Below are positions 17,744 to 27,810 of a DNA stretch of 39,302 nucleotides, piece after piece. This DNA comes from Cyanophora paradoxa. Its lineage: Eukaryota > Glaucocystophyceae > Cyanophorales > Cyanophoraceae. Below the pieces are notes generated by a model. The model was not told the origin of the DNA, did not search any database, and saw nothing but the letters and a program-made list of their open reading frames with translations. The DNA lies in contig QPMI01000073.1 in NCBI GenBank assembly GCA_004431415.1, forward strand, positions 1 to 39,302. The letters run 5' to 3'. Made by a program: the position numbers and the translations under genes. Numbering within the stretch: the first letter of the stretch is position 1; each line of letters starts with the position of its first letter.

Positions 17744-19289
17744 AGGCACCTGTGAAATCAACTCTCATTGTGGGAGCATTCACATACACAAGGGGATAAA
17801 TGCGAATATATTTAATTCTGAGAGAAAAACCTATGTAAAAAGCATCCTTGATGCTGAGAGGGAATCCACTCAATAAAGCCACATCACCTGAGTTGTGAGC
17901 ATTGTTGATGTTCTCACAGACATATATTTTGTTCTGCCCATCTGATCGAATAAAAGACCAGTTGATCCCATCAGTGGATGTTGCCACATTGAAAGTCTTA
18001 ATAAAAGCATTGGTGTCCCCTGATCCATAGGCAATCACAGAAGAGAGTTCAAAAGTATATGGAAAAGCAACTTGTAGGTATTCAGTGGGGGTTTCCCATA
18101 TCTGTTCAGGAGCATAGGCTCCAGCTTCCCAGCCAAATGCTGAAGGTCTAGCCATGAAAGGCTCTTTACCTGTCACAGAGGATGAGGCAGTAAAGGCATC
18201 ATCTGCAAGCTGATACCAATTAGCATCCAAAGGAGGTGATGTAGTGAGAGTGGATGAGATGTAAGCCTTTGTAGGGTTCTTTAGTTCATAGTTTGCTACT
18301 AAAAGGCTGCAAAGCTTATTGATCATATCATTGTTTGCTGCTATGTATGTTTCTGTGAAAGAAAGCATATCTGGGATTTTAGAAGTGTCATCAAGGGAGC
18401 TTACTATATGATTTGGAAGAGGTACTGATAGCCTGTAATATCTCCCATAATCCTGATCATAGTTGTAGGGTAACAACTCCTCCATTTTATCAAGGGCAGA
18501 AAGCTCACTTGCAGCCATGAGCATGTTAATCAATGGGCTTCCATCTGTTGAGGCAATCCATGAGAGAATGCCCCAGCTGTTCACAGTCTCATAAGCATAA
18601 CCCACATAATCAGACTCTAAATGTGGGTCTACCTCTCCACAAGAGATGCTTATTACTATAATATCATCATCATCACTGTAAATCTTCTTTGCATGGCTGT
18701 AACCACACACACTGGGATTATTGTTTCCCGAAATGGCACCATCAATGAGACAGACATATACTCCCCGATTGAAATCAACAATGCTTACAGGAGAGAAATA
18801 TGTAGGAGCAGCAGAAGTAGCCCTGGCAGCAATCTTACAAGGCATAAAGTTGTAATTGTTGTCATTTGTGATAAATATTGGTTTCATATTCTGAGTATCA
18901 AAGGATGTAATCACAATGTCTTTTAGGGAATCCTGTATGAGTGATTCACCAGTAACTGAATTGATTGCAGTCTCCAAGGGTCCCACATCATACTTTGTAT
19001 TAAATAGGGCATTTTCGATTATATTTCGAGGATTTGCGAAAATCAAGGGCAGTTGGGCTAGGTAAATGTTGTGTAAATCGTTTGCTGTGAGTTTAGGTTC
19101 ACCTGGTTTATCAGGATGCCTTATATTCAAACCTATTGCAATGATCCCACCAGTGGAAGTTCCACTCACAAGATCCACAAGATCGATTATTCTCCTGCCA
19201 GTTCGATTTTCGATTTCTTTTAGCAGCCTGGTTATGATAATGCCCCTTGCACCCCCGCCAGAAAGACTTAAAACGACCTTGAGAGGCAT
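17733..19289 (-). CDS. Patatin-like phospholipase fused to a discoidin (F5/8 type C)-like domain
   Basis: The 518-aa protein has a complete patatin catalytic set. The oxyanion loop is SLSGGGARG (8-16), the nucleophile Ser45 sits in SGTSTGG (GxSxG), and Asp183 is in the LIDGA motif. Patatins hydrolyse acyl lipids. The C-terminal 165 residues (from about 352) fit an F5/8C fold: EYLQVAFPY, a STDGINWSFI stretch, and a final KYIRIYPL..APTMRVDFTGA. Such domains bind lipids or glycans. No signal peptide is visible. Located between penton and fibre genes, it may be a particle-borne lipase for membrane penetration, analogous to parvovirus PLA2; this is inference. TAAAAG abuts the ATG. Confidence 0.88.
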   Translation of the reverse strand: MPLKVVLSLSGGGARGIIITRLLKEIENRTGRRIIDLVDLVSGTSTGGIIAIGLNIRHPDKPGEPKLTANDLHNIYLAQLPLIFANPRNIIENALFNTKYDVGPLETAINSVTGESLIQDSLKDIVITSFDTQNMKPIFITNDNNYNFMPCKIAARATSAAPTYFSPVSIVDFNRGVYVCLIDGAISGNNNPSVCGYSHAKKIYSDDDDIIVISISCGEVDPHLESDYVGYAYETVNSWGILSWIASTDGSPLINMLMAASELSALDKMEELLPYNYDQDYGRYYRLSVPLPNHIVSSLDDTSKIPDMLSFTETYIAANNDMINKLCSLLVANYELKNPTKAYISSTLTTSPPLDANWYQLADDAFTASSSVTGKEPFMARPSAFGWEAGAYAPEQIWETPTEYLQVAFPYTFELSSVIAYGSGDTNAFIKTFNVATSTDGINWSFIRSDGQNKIYVCENINNAHNSGDVALLSGFPLSIKDAFYIGFSLRIKYIRIYPLVYVNAPTMRVDFTGAFIR

Positions 19290-19332
19290 CTTTTACTTAT
19301 CAGGAATTTTATAAATCCATATAGTAAAAGCC
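19290..19332. promoter_or_regulatory. Divergent promoter between patatin and fibre genes
   Basis: This 43-base gap holds TTTTATAAAT in the centre, TAGTAAAAGCC before the fibre ATG, and (minus strand) AAGTAAAAG directly before the patatin ATG. The A-rich TAAAAG next to both starts matches the motif seen before most late genes here. Confidence 0.6.
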
Positions 19333-22300
19333 ATGAGCTTCAATTACCCACCAAATCTAGAAACCATTCAAGATGATAATGCAAGCAGCACCAAGCATGT
19401 GAACTTTGATAATATTAAAGTAAAGGGTTCAGTTTCAATTGACCACAGCTCTGATAATTCATCAAAGACTCAATCAAGGGAGCATGCTTTATCTGTGAAT
19501 CAAACCGATCCAGATAAAGAGGATGTCAGTGTAGCCTTTAGTTTGGGTAATGTGAAAGCAAACCAAGTGGCAGAGATCAAAGCAACAAGAAGGAGACCTA
19601 GGAAACTAAAAACCAGTGGCACTCACCCAGATATACCTTCCAGGTTCGATAGTGGTCGATTGATTTTCAATGTTCAAGATGAGCAGGGCAAACAGAACAC
19701 AGCTTTGCGAATTTACAATGAGGGCAGCACTGCAAAAGCTGAGGTCCCCAAGTATTGCAAGTGGGTCCCATTGCCAATACAAATCAGGTCTCCTACACAA
19801 ATGATGTCTACCCCAAGGATATTACTTATGACTTTGCAAGAAATGAGCCTTTTGGTTTCTTTACTCCAAAAGATGTCCATCAAAAAAAGCCATCAATTAC
19901 AATCAACAGTAGCCCCAGTCAACCAGTAGCAATCCATTTACATCCTGATTTAGTCGAAATGGATAGGCACCTTTTGCCTTTGTATAGCAATGTGAAAGAC
20001 CTTGGAATTAGAACCAGGCAATGGCGAAATATCCATGGCAGCAATGTGTATGCAAATGGGGAGAAACTTGTGAGTGAGAAAACTCTAAGGGAAATAATTG
20101 AGCATTATGGTCCCAATGGACCAACAGTCCCATTCCCTATTCCATTTCCAAATGGACCTCCCGATTTAACACCAAAGAAACAGCCTGGAAGAGAATACAC
20201 AGCAACTGAAGATGTAGCCTTTGGGCAGCATATTGTTAGTTGGGAGCAAGTTCGCAATAAACCTATAATTGAACCCAGAAAGCAAATAGATGAGCAGTAT
20301 TTACCTCCTGAAGTCGATATATTAGAGCTTGATGAATATCAATTCGTTCCAGATGAGGAAGAATATTTACCAGATGGTTTTGACCCACAAGAATATGAAT
20401 ATGATCAGTTTGACCCCAATGAGGAGGAGATACTACCAGATGGCTTAGATCCCCAAGAGTTTGAGTATGAGCAGAACTATGAACCTGATGAGGAGTATTT
20501 GCCAGATGGGCATGATCCACCAGCTGTTGATTATGAGCAACCTTATGAACCCCATGAGGAATTGTTACCAGATGGATTTCGACCTGAGATCTGGGAGTTC
20601 TTTCCTGATTATGAACAAATAAATAATAAACCTGCAAAGTATCCCCAGAGGATCACAATCATGATTGGGATGAGATCTTAGGCAAACCTCAAAAGTATCC
20701 ACCAGAAGATCACAGGCATGATTGGGGTGATATTGATGGGATACCTACTGAGTTCCCACCAAGCAAACATGAACACACTTGGGATGAGATCAATGACCAA
20801 CCAGAATTCGCAAAGGTAGAGCCTCTTGATAACTTGGGGGTTTCTCTTTATCAGACTTGTAATGTCCCTGAAAGAATCTTTTTGAATGAACACTATGTTC
20901 ATGTGAATGGGACACTTGCGAATTCAGCTATGAGAGGACCACTTCATATTAGGACACTACCAGGCTCTTATAATCCACCACCTGAACCAGGAGCAACCAT
21001 ACCAAATATCTTTGTGTCAAGCTACATGGAGGCTGACATTCCCACAGATACATTCAGAGTCCCAACAGACCCAGCAACCTACCAAAATTTCAACTCTGCT
21101 ATACAGGTTCATGTAGCAGATGTAAGCAGTTTAGATGGCTCAAGACCAATGATAGTATTCAGCAGAGATAAATATTCGTATATTCCCATAGTGGGAACTG
21201 CAAATGATAATTATGGGAGGGCAGAGCTTGCATGGATTAAAACCGATTATGGTGGGGTTCTGGAAGCCAATCAGAGGATGGCTGCAAAAAACATACACAA
21301 TGAAAATATTTCGAGAGTGGTCACAGAGGATTACCTTACTGCTGTGATCCTTGTGAATATAGTTACCCTTGCTATGCTTGCAAATTATGTAACGAAAAAT
21401 GAACTTGCTCTTGAATTATCAAAGTATCTTCTCAAAACTGGTGGAACAATCACAGGGGACCTAACTGTTACCAGTAACCTTTACACAAGTAACCTTTATG
21501 CAAGCAATATCACTGTCGATTATCTTACAGTTACATCTAATGCAAACCTTCCACATCATCCAACTTCAAATGTTGTGGATGGGTGGATCAGAAGCCATAC
21601 TCACACCAAAGACCAAATTATAGACTTTGATCACACACATGCCTGGTCAAATATTGTGGACAAACCATTGACTTTTCCCCCAGATGATCACACACATGCC
21701 TGGTCAAATATTGTGGACAAACCTATCACCTTCCCTCCTGATACTCACACTCATGATTATACCCAGATCACCAACTGTAATCACAGACACCCTTGGGGTG
21801 AAATTGACCAGCAACCCAAATTTGCATCTGCAGGCAATCTGTTAACAGATTTCTCACATGGTGTGAGTCTTTACCAGAGCAATGCCATACCTGAAAGGCT
21901 GCAACTCAATGACTATTATGTAAATCGAAAAGGCATTGATGCAGGGACTACTATGGAGGGTGAATTATACATCAGACCCCCTACAAGAATGCAGATGATT
22001 GCAGCAGGTGGAAACTTTGGAGCATTGGACACCAAACCAGGTATTTATTTGACAAGTTACTATGCTGATGACATCCCAATGACATCAGGATTACCACCAC
22101 TCCCATCTGATCCAGTCAACTATGATGACAAAGATGCAGCAATCCAAATTAATGTTACTGATGTGAGTGATTTGGATGGTTCAAGACCAAAATTAATATT
22201 CAGCAGGGAGAGACTGTTACCTGATGCTCTCATAGGAAATCGAGATGACTATAAGAGATGTGAGATGGCATGGATAAAAACGAATTATAATGGTGGAGTG

Positions 22301-23632
22301 GGTGAGGGAGTTTTAGAAATTAATCAAAGGGCAGCAGCAAAGAATATTCACAATGAGACCATATCAAGAGTGGTCACAGAGGATTACCTGCAAGCCCAAA
22401 ACTACATAGATGAAACAGAACTTAATACAATCATTGCAGGTATAGGAGTCACAGGAAATTACCTCCCTCTCACAGGTGGGATTATTGATGGAACAGTAAC
22501 AGCATGCAATTTCTTTGTCCACACTGAAAGCAATCAAACCTTCCCTGTGGTTCACCCAGGAGGTGAGTATGAGATTCCAGATGATCCAGCTATCATGCCC
22601 ATCAAGATTGATCTACCTTCTGATTATGTAGGAAGGGGTGAACTGAAAACCATTTCATTTACAGGAGATTATAATGATCTCATTAATAAACCTACTGCTG
22701 CAAATCTGCATCCTGTTGCATTTTCGGGAAGCTTCCTTGATCTTAATAATAGATCACACACCCACACAAAGGCAGAAATCACAGATTTCGCACACACCCA
22801 CACCAAGTCCCAAATTACAGATTTTGCACACTATCACACCCGAGCAGATATTACGAATTTCGCTCACACTCATGTTAAATCAGAGATATTAGATCTCGGA
22901 AATGTTGCATATGTTGGTCACACCCATACAAAGGCAGAGATTACAGATTTTGCTCACAATCACACAAAGGCAGAGATTACAGATTTTGCACACACTCATG
23001 ATTGGAATACAGATATCTATAACAAACCTGCAATTTTCTCAGGCAACTACAATGATCTTACCAATAGACCAACTCTTGATCCCTTCACAGCAACCACAAT
23101 TAGAGCCAACAACACAATGTATGTAGGATCAGGTCAGATTGTAGAACCAGCAGGACCTATGTTTGAAGAAACATGGTTCTTCCACAATTCGCAAAATTAC
23201 TTTGATAAAACCTTACTTGTTCGTGGAAATGCTTATGCAAGAAATTTCTATGCTATGAACCCTTCCAATAATCAGACTATTAGTAGATGTATCACAGAAG
23301 CAGATCTTTCCAGTCAACTCAATGCATATTTCAATGGGAAAATTCAAGCAGGAAAGTATGTTTACACTACTCCTGTTTTGAATTACAATAATTTATATGT
23401 GTTCAATCTAACTATCTATTTTACCAATGCCTTTGCTTCTCCTCCTGTTGTGACAGCAACAGTCAGGCATGAAGGACAAGAACCAAATTATCAAGTAACT
23501 CCCGTCGTTTTTACTGTGAATTTGTTGAATGTTTACAGTGATTATTTCACTTGTGAACTTTTCACTGATCCATATGCAATGAATAATTCATCCAAAACTG
23601 TAACGATCCATTACATTGCTGTCGCAATTTAA
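19333..23632 (+). CDS. Giant phage-like tail-fibre protein with H-type-lectin-like head (two frameshifts)
   Basis: The reading is continuous over about 1430 codons apart from two 1-base breaks: one at the CCCC near 19746-19749 (the outer copy has CCCCC and stays in frame) and one at CCCC 20643-20646 (in both copies). Order: an N-terminal anchor (MSFNYPPNLETIQ); acidic LPDGxDPQEYEY repeats (about 20320-20600); HDWDEI/KPxxYPP repeats; a GVSLYQ...RVVTEDYL module; GGTITGDLTVTSNLYTSN shaft; HTHAWSNIVDKP repeats (about 21590-21830); a second GVSLYQ module; HTHTKAEITDFAH repeats (about 22740-23000); and a head from about 23340. The head (FASPPVVTATV...FTCELF...IHYIAVAI) resembles H-type lectins. HxH repeats hold iron in phage T4 gp37 needles. 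It is probably the main host-recognition fibre. Confidence 0.82.
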
Positions 23633-23651
23633 CTATTTCGTAATTATAAAG

Positions 23652-24722
23652 ATGACCTCTCTATTAGAAATCCCAAACTATGAACTTGCAGCCAAATCAC
23701 TTCATAGCACCTCTCATGGAGTAGTTGATTCAACACCTGGGTATATTTGCACTGAAACTTCAAGTAATACCTCTTTCACAGAGAATAATATACTCAGAGT
23801 CAAAGAAATTCGATGTGATCGAAATGGAGGCAAGATAAGAACCACAGGAATTATTATCTCGAATAAAAATCAAGTTCAAGCAGGTCAAGTAGTCCCAGAT
23901 TCAGCAGTGTATGATAATGTGGGTGGATTCACCACAGCAAAGATAGTAACTTTCGATAACACAATAAATAATTCGGCTCTTGTTGTCAAGAGTGGAGGAG
24001 CATACATTGGAGATGGGGCAAATGTTGCAGGGACTGTAACAGCGAATCAATTAAATGTGAATGGGACAAGTTCATTTACAGGATTGATGACCTTCAATGG
24101 TGGACTCTTGGGAAATGTTAGCGTTGAAACTCGAAAAGCTACAACAAGAGTTAATGCACCTGAGATGGATAATGGGACAGATGCAAATGTGAATTATAAA
24201 CGAAACGGAAATACCATTTTCACTCTCGAAAAGACAATAACAGATCTGAAAGCAATCACAATCCCGGAAAATAGTGGTCTGAAACGATCCTATTGTCCAA
24301 GAATGAATATATCAAGACAAGCTCCTGGTTTGACAGGGTCCATAATACTTACAGCTGGAACACCCTTTAACTTTATAAATGGAGCTTATCTTGTAAACAA
24401 TGAAGGAAACTTTTCATCCACAAAATTTACAGCTCCTGTTTCCGGAGTATATAGGGTGTTCTTTGCATGTATGAGAGCTGGCACAACCTCTTATACTCAT
24501 ATTGCTACCAGCATTTATTTAAATGGAAATCCTACAACCATCCAAACAAGGGTTTCAATGCCGTCCGCAGGGATTTCTAATACATTTGTAACTCCAATTT
24601 CATATGAAATTTTACTTTCTGTTATTGAAGGTGACTCCTTTGATATACGCAATTCTTCTGGAGCCAGTCTTCAATTTGATATCAGATACTATTTTTCTTG
24701 TTATCTTGTTACTGCTACATAA
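23652..24722 (+). CDS. Fibre paralogue A with C1q/TNF-like head
   Basis: The start is ATG 23652 (MTSLLEIPNYELA), 2 bases after TTATAAA, giving 356 aa; the open frame before it has no ATG. The N-terminal half is a shaft module shared with the next genes: ILRVKEIRCDRNGGKIRTTG...TFDNTINNSALVVKSGGAYIGDGA, then short repeats (VTANQLNVNGTSSFTG) typical of trimeric phage fibres. The C-terminal 130 residues (KFTAPVSGVYRVFFACMRAG...SIYLNGN...EGDSFDIRNSSG) fit a C1q-like jelly roll, a trimeric ligand-binding head. It is probably a secondary receptor-binding fibre. Confidence 0.8.
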   Translation: MTSLLEIPNYELAAKSLHSTSHGVVDSTPGYICTETSSNTSFTENNILRVKEIRCDRNGGKIRTTGIIISNKNQVQAGQVVPDSAVYDNVGGFTTAKIVTFDNTINNSALVVKSGGAYIGDGANVAGTVTANQLNVNGTSSFTGLMTFNGGLLGNVSVETRKATTRVNAPEMDNGTDANVNYKRNGNTIFTLEKTITDLKAITIPENSGLKRSYCPRMNISRQAPGLTGSIILTAGTPFNFINGAYLVNNEGNFSSTKFTAPVSGVYRVFFACMRAGTTSYTHIATSIYLNGNPTTIQTRVSMPSAGISNTFVTPISYEILLSVIEGDSFDIRNSSGASLQFDIRYYFSCYLVTAT

Positions 24723-24744
24723 TATTATCTGTATAATATAAAGA

Positions 24745-25767
24745 ATGTCCACACAAATAGCAGTTCCTGTTTTCTGTTATGCCGCCCCAAAAATACATCA
24801 ACTGAACCATACAGTAACAGATGCAACACCTGGGTTTATTTGCACAGAAACAACAGGGGCTGATTCGTTTTCACAAAATTCTGTGATTAGATGCAAAGAA
24901 ATTCGATGTGATCGCAATGGGGGAAAAATAAGAACCACAGGACTCATTGTATCTAACAAGAACCAAGTCCAATCAGGTCAAATTGTTTCAGATACAGCAA
25001 TTTATGACAATGTGGGAGGGTTCACCACACCCAAAATAGTTACTTTTGATAATACAATTAATAATGCTGCTCTTTCAGTTAGAAGTGGAGGGGCATATAT
25101 TGGAGATGGGGCAAGGATTGATGGAACTCTAACAGCCAATCAAGTAAACATTACAGGAACAAGCACATTTACAGGTTCAGTAACAGCCAATGGAGGCATA
25201 AGTATTCCAGAAACAACACAATCGATAATAACAGCAACTTCCAAGGTGGTCACACCTGAAATCGATACAGGAGCAAATGTGAATCTTGTTTTGAAACGCA
25301 ACAGTGATATTATGGCTACTCTGGAAGCCAATCGCTTGACAATCAACACAAATTGTTATTTAAAATATGACTATCAGCCTCGATTTTCTGTTCAACTTAA
25401 TTATCCTCATGTTGCTACCAGTGAAACTGCTCTTATCAATTGGGGAGTAGTGTTTGTGAATAATAGGGGGGCATTCAATGTCAGTAATGGAAGGTTCACT
25501 GCTCCTGTTGCAGGTCATTACAGATTTACAGCATATACCCATTCAACTTCAAGTAGTCCAATAAGTCTCTCTTTAAAAGTAAATGACCAAGACCCAGGGG
25601 GTCAAAGTATCATAACACAAAATGACTCAACTCTTACGAATAAACCGCTTTACATTAGTGTAATTCTTAACATTGCTATGGGTGAGTATATAACACTTGT
25701 AACAAATAATGGGGGTAGCTACACAAATCGAACAACATTCACAGGTGAACTTTTGAGTGTCACATAA
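24745..25767 (+). CDS. Fibre paralogue B with C1q/TNF-like head
   Basis: This 340-aa tandem paralogue of 23652-24722 begins MSTQIAVPVFCYAAPKI. The shaft module is nearly superimposable (VIRCKEIRCDRNGGKIRTTG, SVRSGGAYIGDGARIDGTL). The head differs more but keeps the C1q hallmarks (GRFTAPVAGHYRFTAYTHS, YISVILNIAMGEYITLV). ATATAAAGA abuts the ATG. Intergenic distance is 22 bases. Shaft conservation with head divergence is what receptor-binding diversification looks like. Confidence 0.8.
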   Translation: MSTQIAVPVFCYAAPKIHQLNHTVTDATPGFICTETTGADSFSQNSVIRCKEIRCDRNGGKIRTTGLIVSNKNQVQSGQIVSDTAIYDNVGGFTTPKIVTFDNTINNAALSVRSGGAYIGDGARIDGTLTANQVNITGTSTFTGSVTANGGISIPETTQSIITATSKVVTPEIDTGANVNLVLKRNSDIMATLEANRLTINTNCYLKYDYQPRFSVQLNYPHVATSETALINWGVVFVNNRGAFNVSNGRFTAPVAGHYRFTAYTHSTSSSPISLSLKVNDQDPGGQSIITQNDSTLTNKPLYISVILNIAMGEYITLVTNNGGSYTNRTTFTGELLSVT

Positions 25768-25789
25768 ATTTTCTCTTTATAAAGTAGGA

Positions 25790-26056
25790 ATGTCGAATAT
25801 CTACCAAGTAGTTCTCTCAGATACTGAGAAGCTGGGAATGGAATTCTGTGCAGCTTCTGTTCAGGATTGGATTGATAATGTGGTTCATAACAGGGCAAGA
25901 ATTGCAATTGATGATATTGTTCAGAAAGAGATCCAGTCTTGCATTGCATCAGGAATTCAAATACCAACCTCAAAGGAAGCCATCGTTTTACAGGCATTCC
26001 AAAGGGGAACTGTAAAGAAAGGTATCGAATATAATTATGTCACAGAAGAACAATGA
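25790..26056 (+). CDS. Small phage tail-region-like protein
   Basis: This 88-aa protein begins MSNIYQVVLSDTEKLGMEF. The QDWIDNVVHNRARIAIDDIVQKE segment followed by PTSKEAIVLQAF resembles a small protein often found beside tail-fibre genes in tailed bacteriophages; this is from memory of the pattern and its function is not known to me. The start is chosen because TATAAAGTAGGA abuts the ATG, and the frame before it has only a GTG. It sits among the fibre paralogues, which strengthens a phage origin for the whole cassette. Confidence 0.65.
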   Translation: MSNIYQVVLSDTEKLGMEFCAASVQDWIDNVVHNRARIAIDDIVQKEIQSCIASGIQIPTSKEAIVLQAFQRGTVKKGIEYNYVTEEQ

Positions 26057-26091
26057 ACATTATTTTTCTTTCCTTCTTAGTAAAAGAAGCA

Positions 26092-26956
26092 ATGGGTGAA
26101 TATAATCGAGTTCAACTGCCTATATATTCCCTTGGATCCCCTGCAATGCATTTTCGCCAGCATGAAGTAAATGATGAGGTTCGTGGTTTAGAATCCACAG
26201 AGAGACCCAATTCCAATGGCAACTCCTTTGATAAAAATTCGATTATTCGAGTTAAAGAGCTGAGAGCTGATAAGAATTCTGGTGTGGTTAAAACAACTCG
26301 ACTTCTTGTCACAAATGCTAACTTTTTCCAGCCTACCAATGGAGGTCCTGATGCTTACAGTGTTGATCTGAAAGCCCTTGATTTCGATAAGAATTCTGCT
26401 GCTGTTACTGTGAGATCAGGAGGAGCATTTATTGGGGTGGCTGTCGAATTTCAGGTCAGCTTTCATCCTCAATTTCGTATAATGATGTCCCAGATACTCT
26501 AGAGCAAAATGTAGAAGACCCCAACGAATTCGATTATATACTCCTGTTGCACAGCAGCCATTAATTCAATTTTACATTGGATATACTGTTACTCTTGAAA
26601 ACTCGGAATTAATTGAAGGAACCAAAAGAGTACTGAGAGGTCTTGCGATTCCATCTGCAATGCTTTCCCTTTGTAGAGCCAACAACAATCAAGTAGGTCA
26701 TAGATACTATTTCAATGTTCAGGGATATAATCATTTCGGTTATGGCTACTGTGTTTATAATAATAATTTCACCTTTGACTTGTTTGTTACTGATATTGGG
26801 TTATATACTATAACTCTTATCGGTTTGAGAACAGATATAGCCGCTGTATCAGCTCTTAGAGGTGTAACTCCTGATACTCTTTCAGTTACAGGGTTTTACA
26901 TGGAGCCAGATGTAATTGATGACCCAACCCATAAAAGATATATCCCTTTAATGTAA
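26092..26956 (+). pseudogene. Fibre paralogue C, different head, two frameshifts
   Basis: It begins MGEYNRVQLPIYSLGSP after TAGTAAAAGAAGCA; an in-frame ATG at 26053 overlaps the previous gene. The shaft module is clear: IIRVKELRADKNSGVVKTTRLLVTNANF, then TVRSGGAFIG. The frame shifts at the GGGG near 26433 and at the CCCC near 26520, each consistent with one missing base. The C-terminus (DLFVTDIGLYTITLIGLRTD...) is not C1q but matches the head of the next paralogue. It is either a true pseudogene or an artefact of homopolymer errors. The head family is not recognised. Confidence 0.7.
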
Positions 26957-26957
26957 A

Positions 26958-27788
26958 ATGGCTGAGCAACCCCCACTTGAACGAATTATTACACCTCAAC
27001 TATCATTAGCTGCCCCAGCAAACCATGTTTTACAGCATGCTACCTTTGATGATGTAGAGGGTCTCCAATCCACAGAGGTCCAACCTACAATGAACACCTT
27101 TGGTTCCACCCACAAACTGAGATTACAGGAACTCAGATGTGATAAAATAATGGAATAGTTAAGACAACTAAGCTACTTGTCACAAATGCAAACTTTTCTG
27201 CTCATTATGGAGACCCAGATAGCTATGGAGATCCTCTGTCTACTTATTCTTTTGAATCTAGGTCGGGAGCTATTAACTGCAAATCGGGGGAGCATATATT
27301 GGGGATGGTCTTAGGGTTGGTGGGGCTGTTGGAGCGCCTTTATTTGTGAATGATCAACCCAATCCCATTGATCCCAACACAAGAATTCGAACCTATGTCC
27401 CCAGCATGAATGCCCCTATATAATAAAAATATTCCCCATTGTTGTAAATGAACAAACAGCAGTAGTAGACTCTCTTGTTGAAATTGGTGACCACTACAAG
27501 GTAGTTGTGGATATCCCACCAGATGTTTATGCTCTTTGTCAAGTAGAGGGTGGAACTCCTAATTTTGCTGTTGTGATCACCCCATATGATAATTTCGGAA
27601 TTGCTTATCATGGAGTCAATTTTGGTTTGGAAGATTATCAGTTTCTGGTTAGAGCCACCAAGTTTGGTATCTACAAGTGTGTATTATATGCTGAGAGAAC
27701 CGATTTTATTGCAAAGCAGAATACCTATGCTGAATACTATGGGACAAATCGATATTTCCCCATTTTTGGGCAGGATACTGCTCCATAA
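26958..27788 (+). pseudogene. Fibre paralogue D, head like C, several frameshifts
   Basis: It begins MAEQPPLERIITPQLSL one base after the previous stop. The shaft module LRLQELRCDK... then KTTKLLVTNANF and AYIGDG-like residues can be followed only across frames. Breaks lie at AAAA near 27144, GGGG near 27284 and CCCC near 27410, all single-base. The head (YQFLVRATKFGIYKCVLYAERTD) parallels DLFVTDIGLYTITLIGLRTD in paralogue C. It could be functional if the missing bases are sequencing errors. Confidence 0.68.
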
Positions 27789-27810
27789 GAATATTGGTTA
27801 TATATAGAGT

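Noticed and set aside
20320-20600. Period-like repeats that might be a CRISPR or satellite
   Set aside because: They are in-frame protein repeats of the fibre (about 20-22 residues), diverged at DNA level and without spacers.
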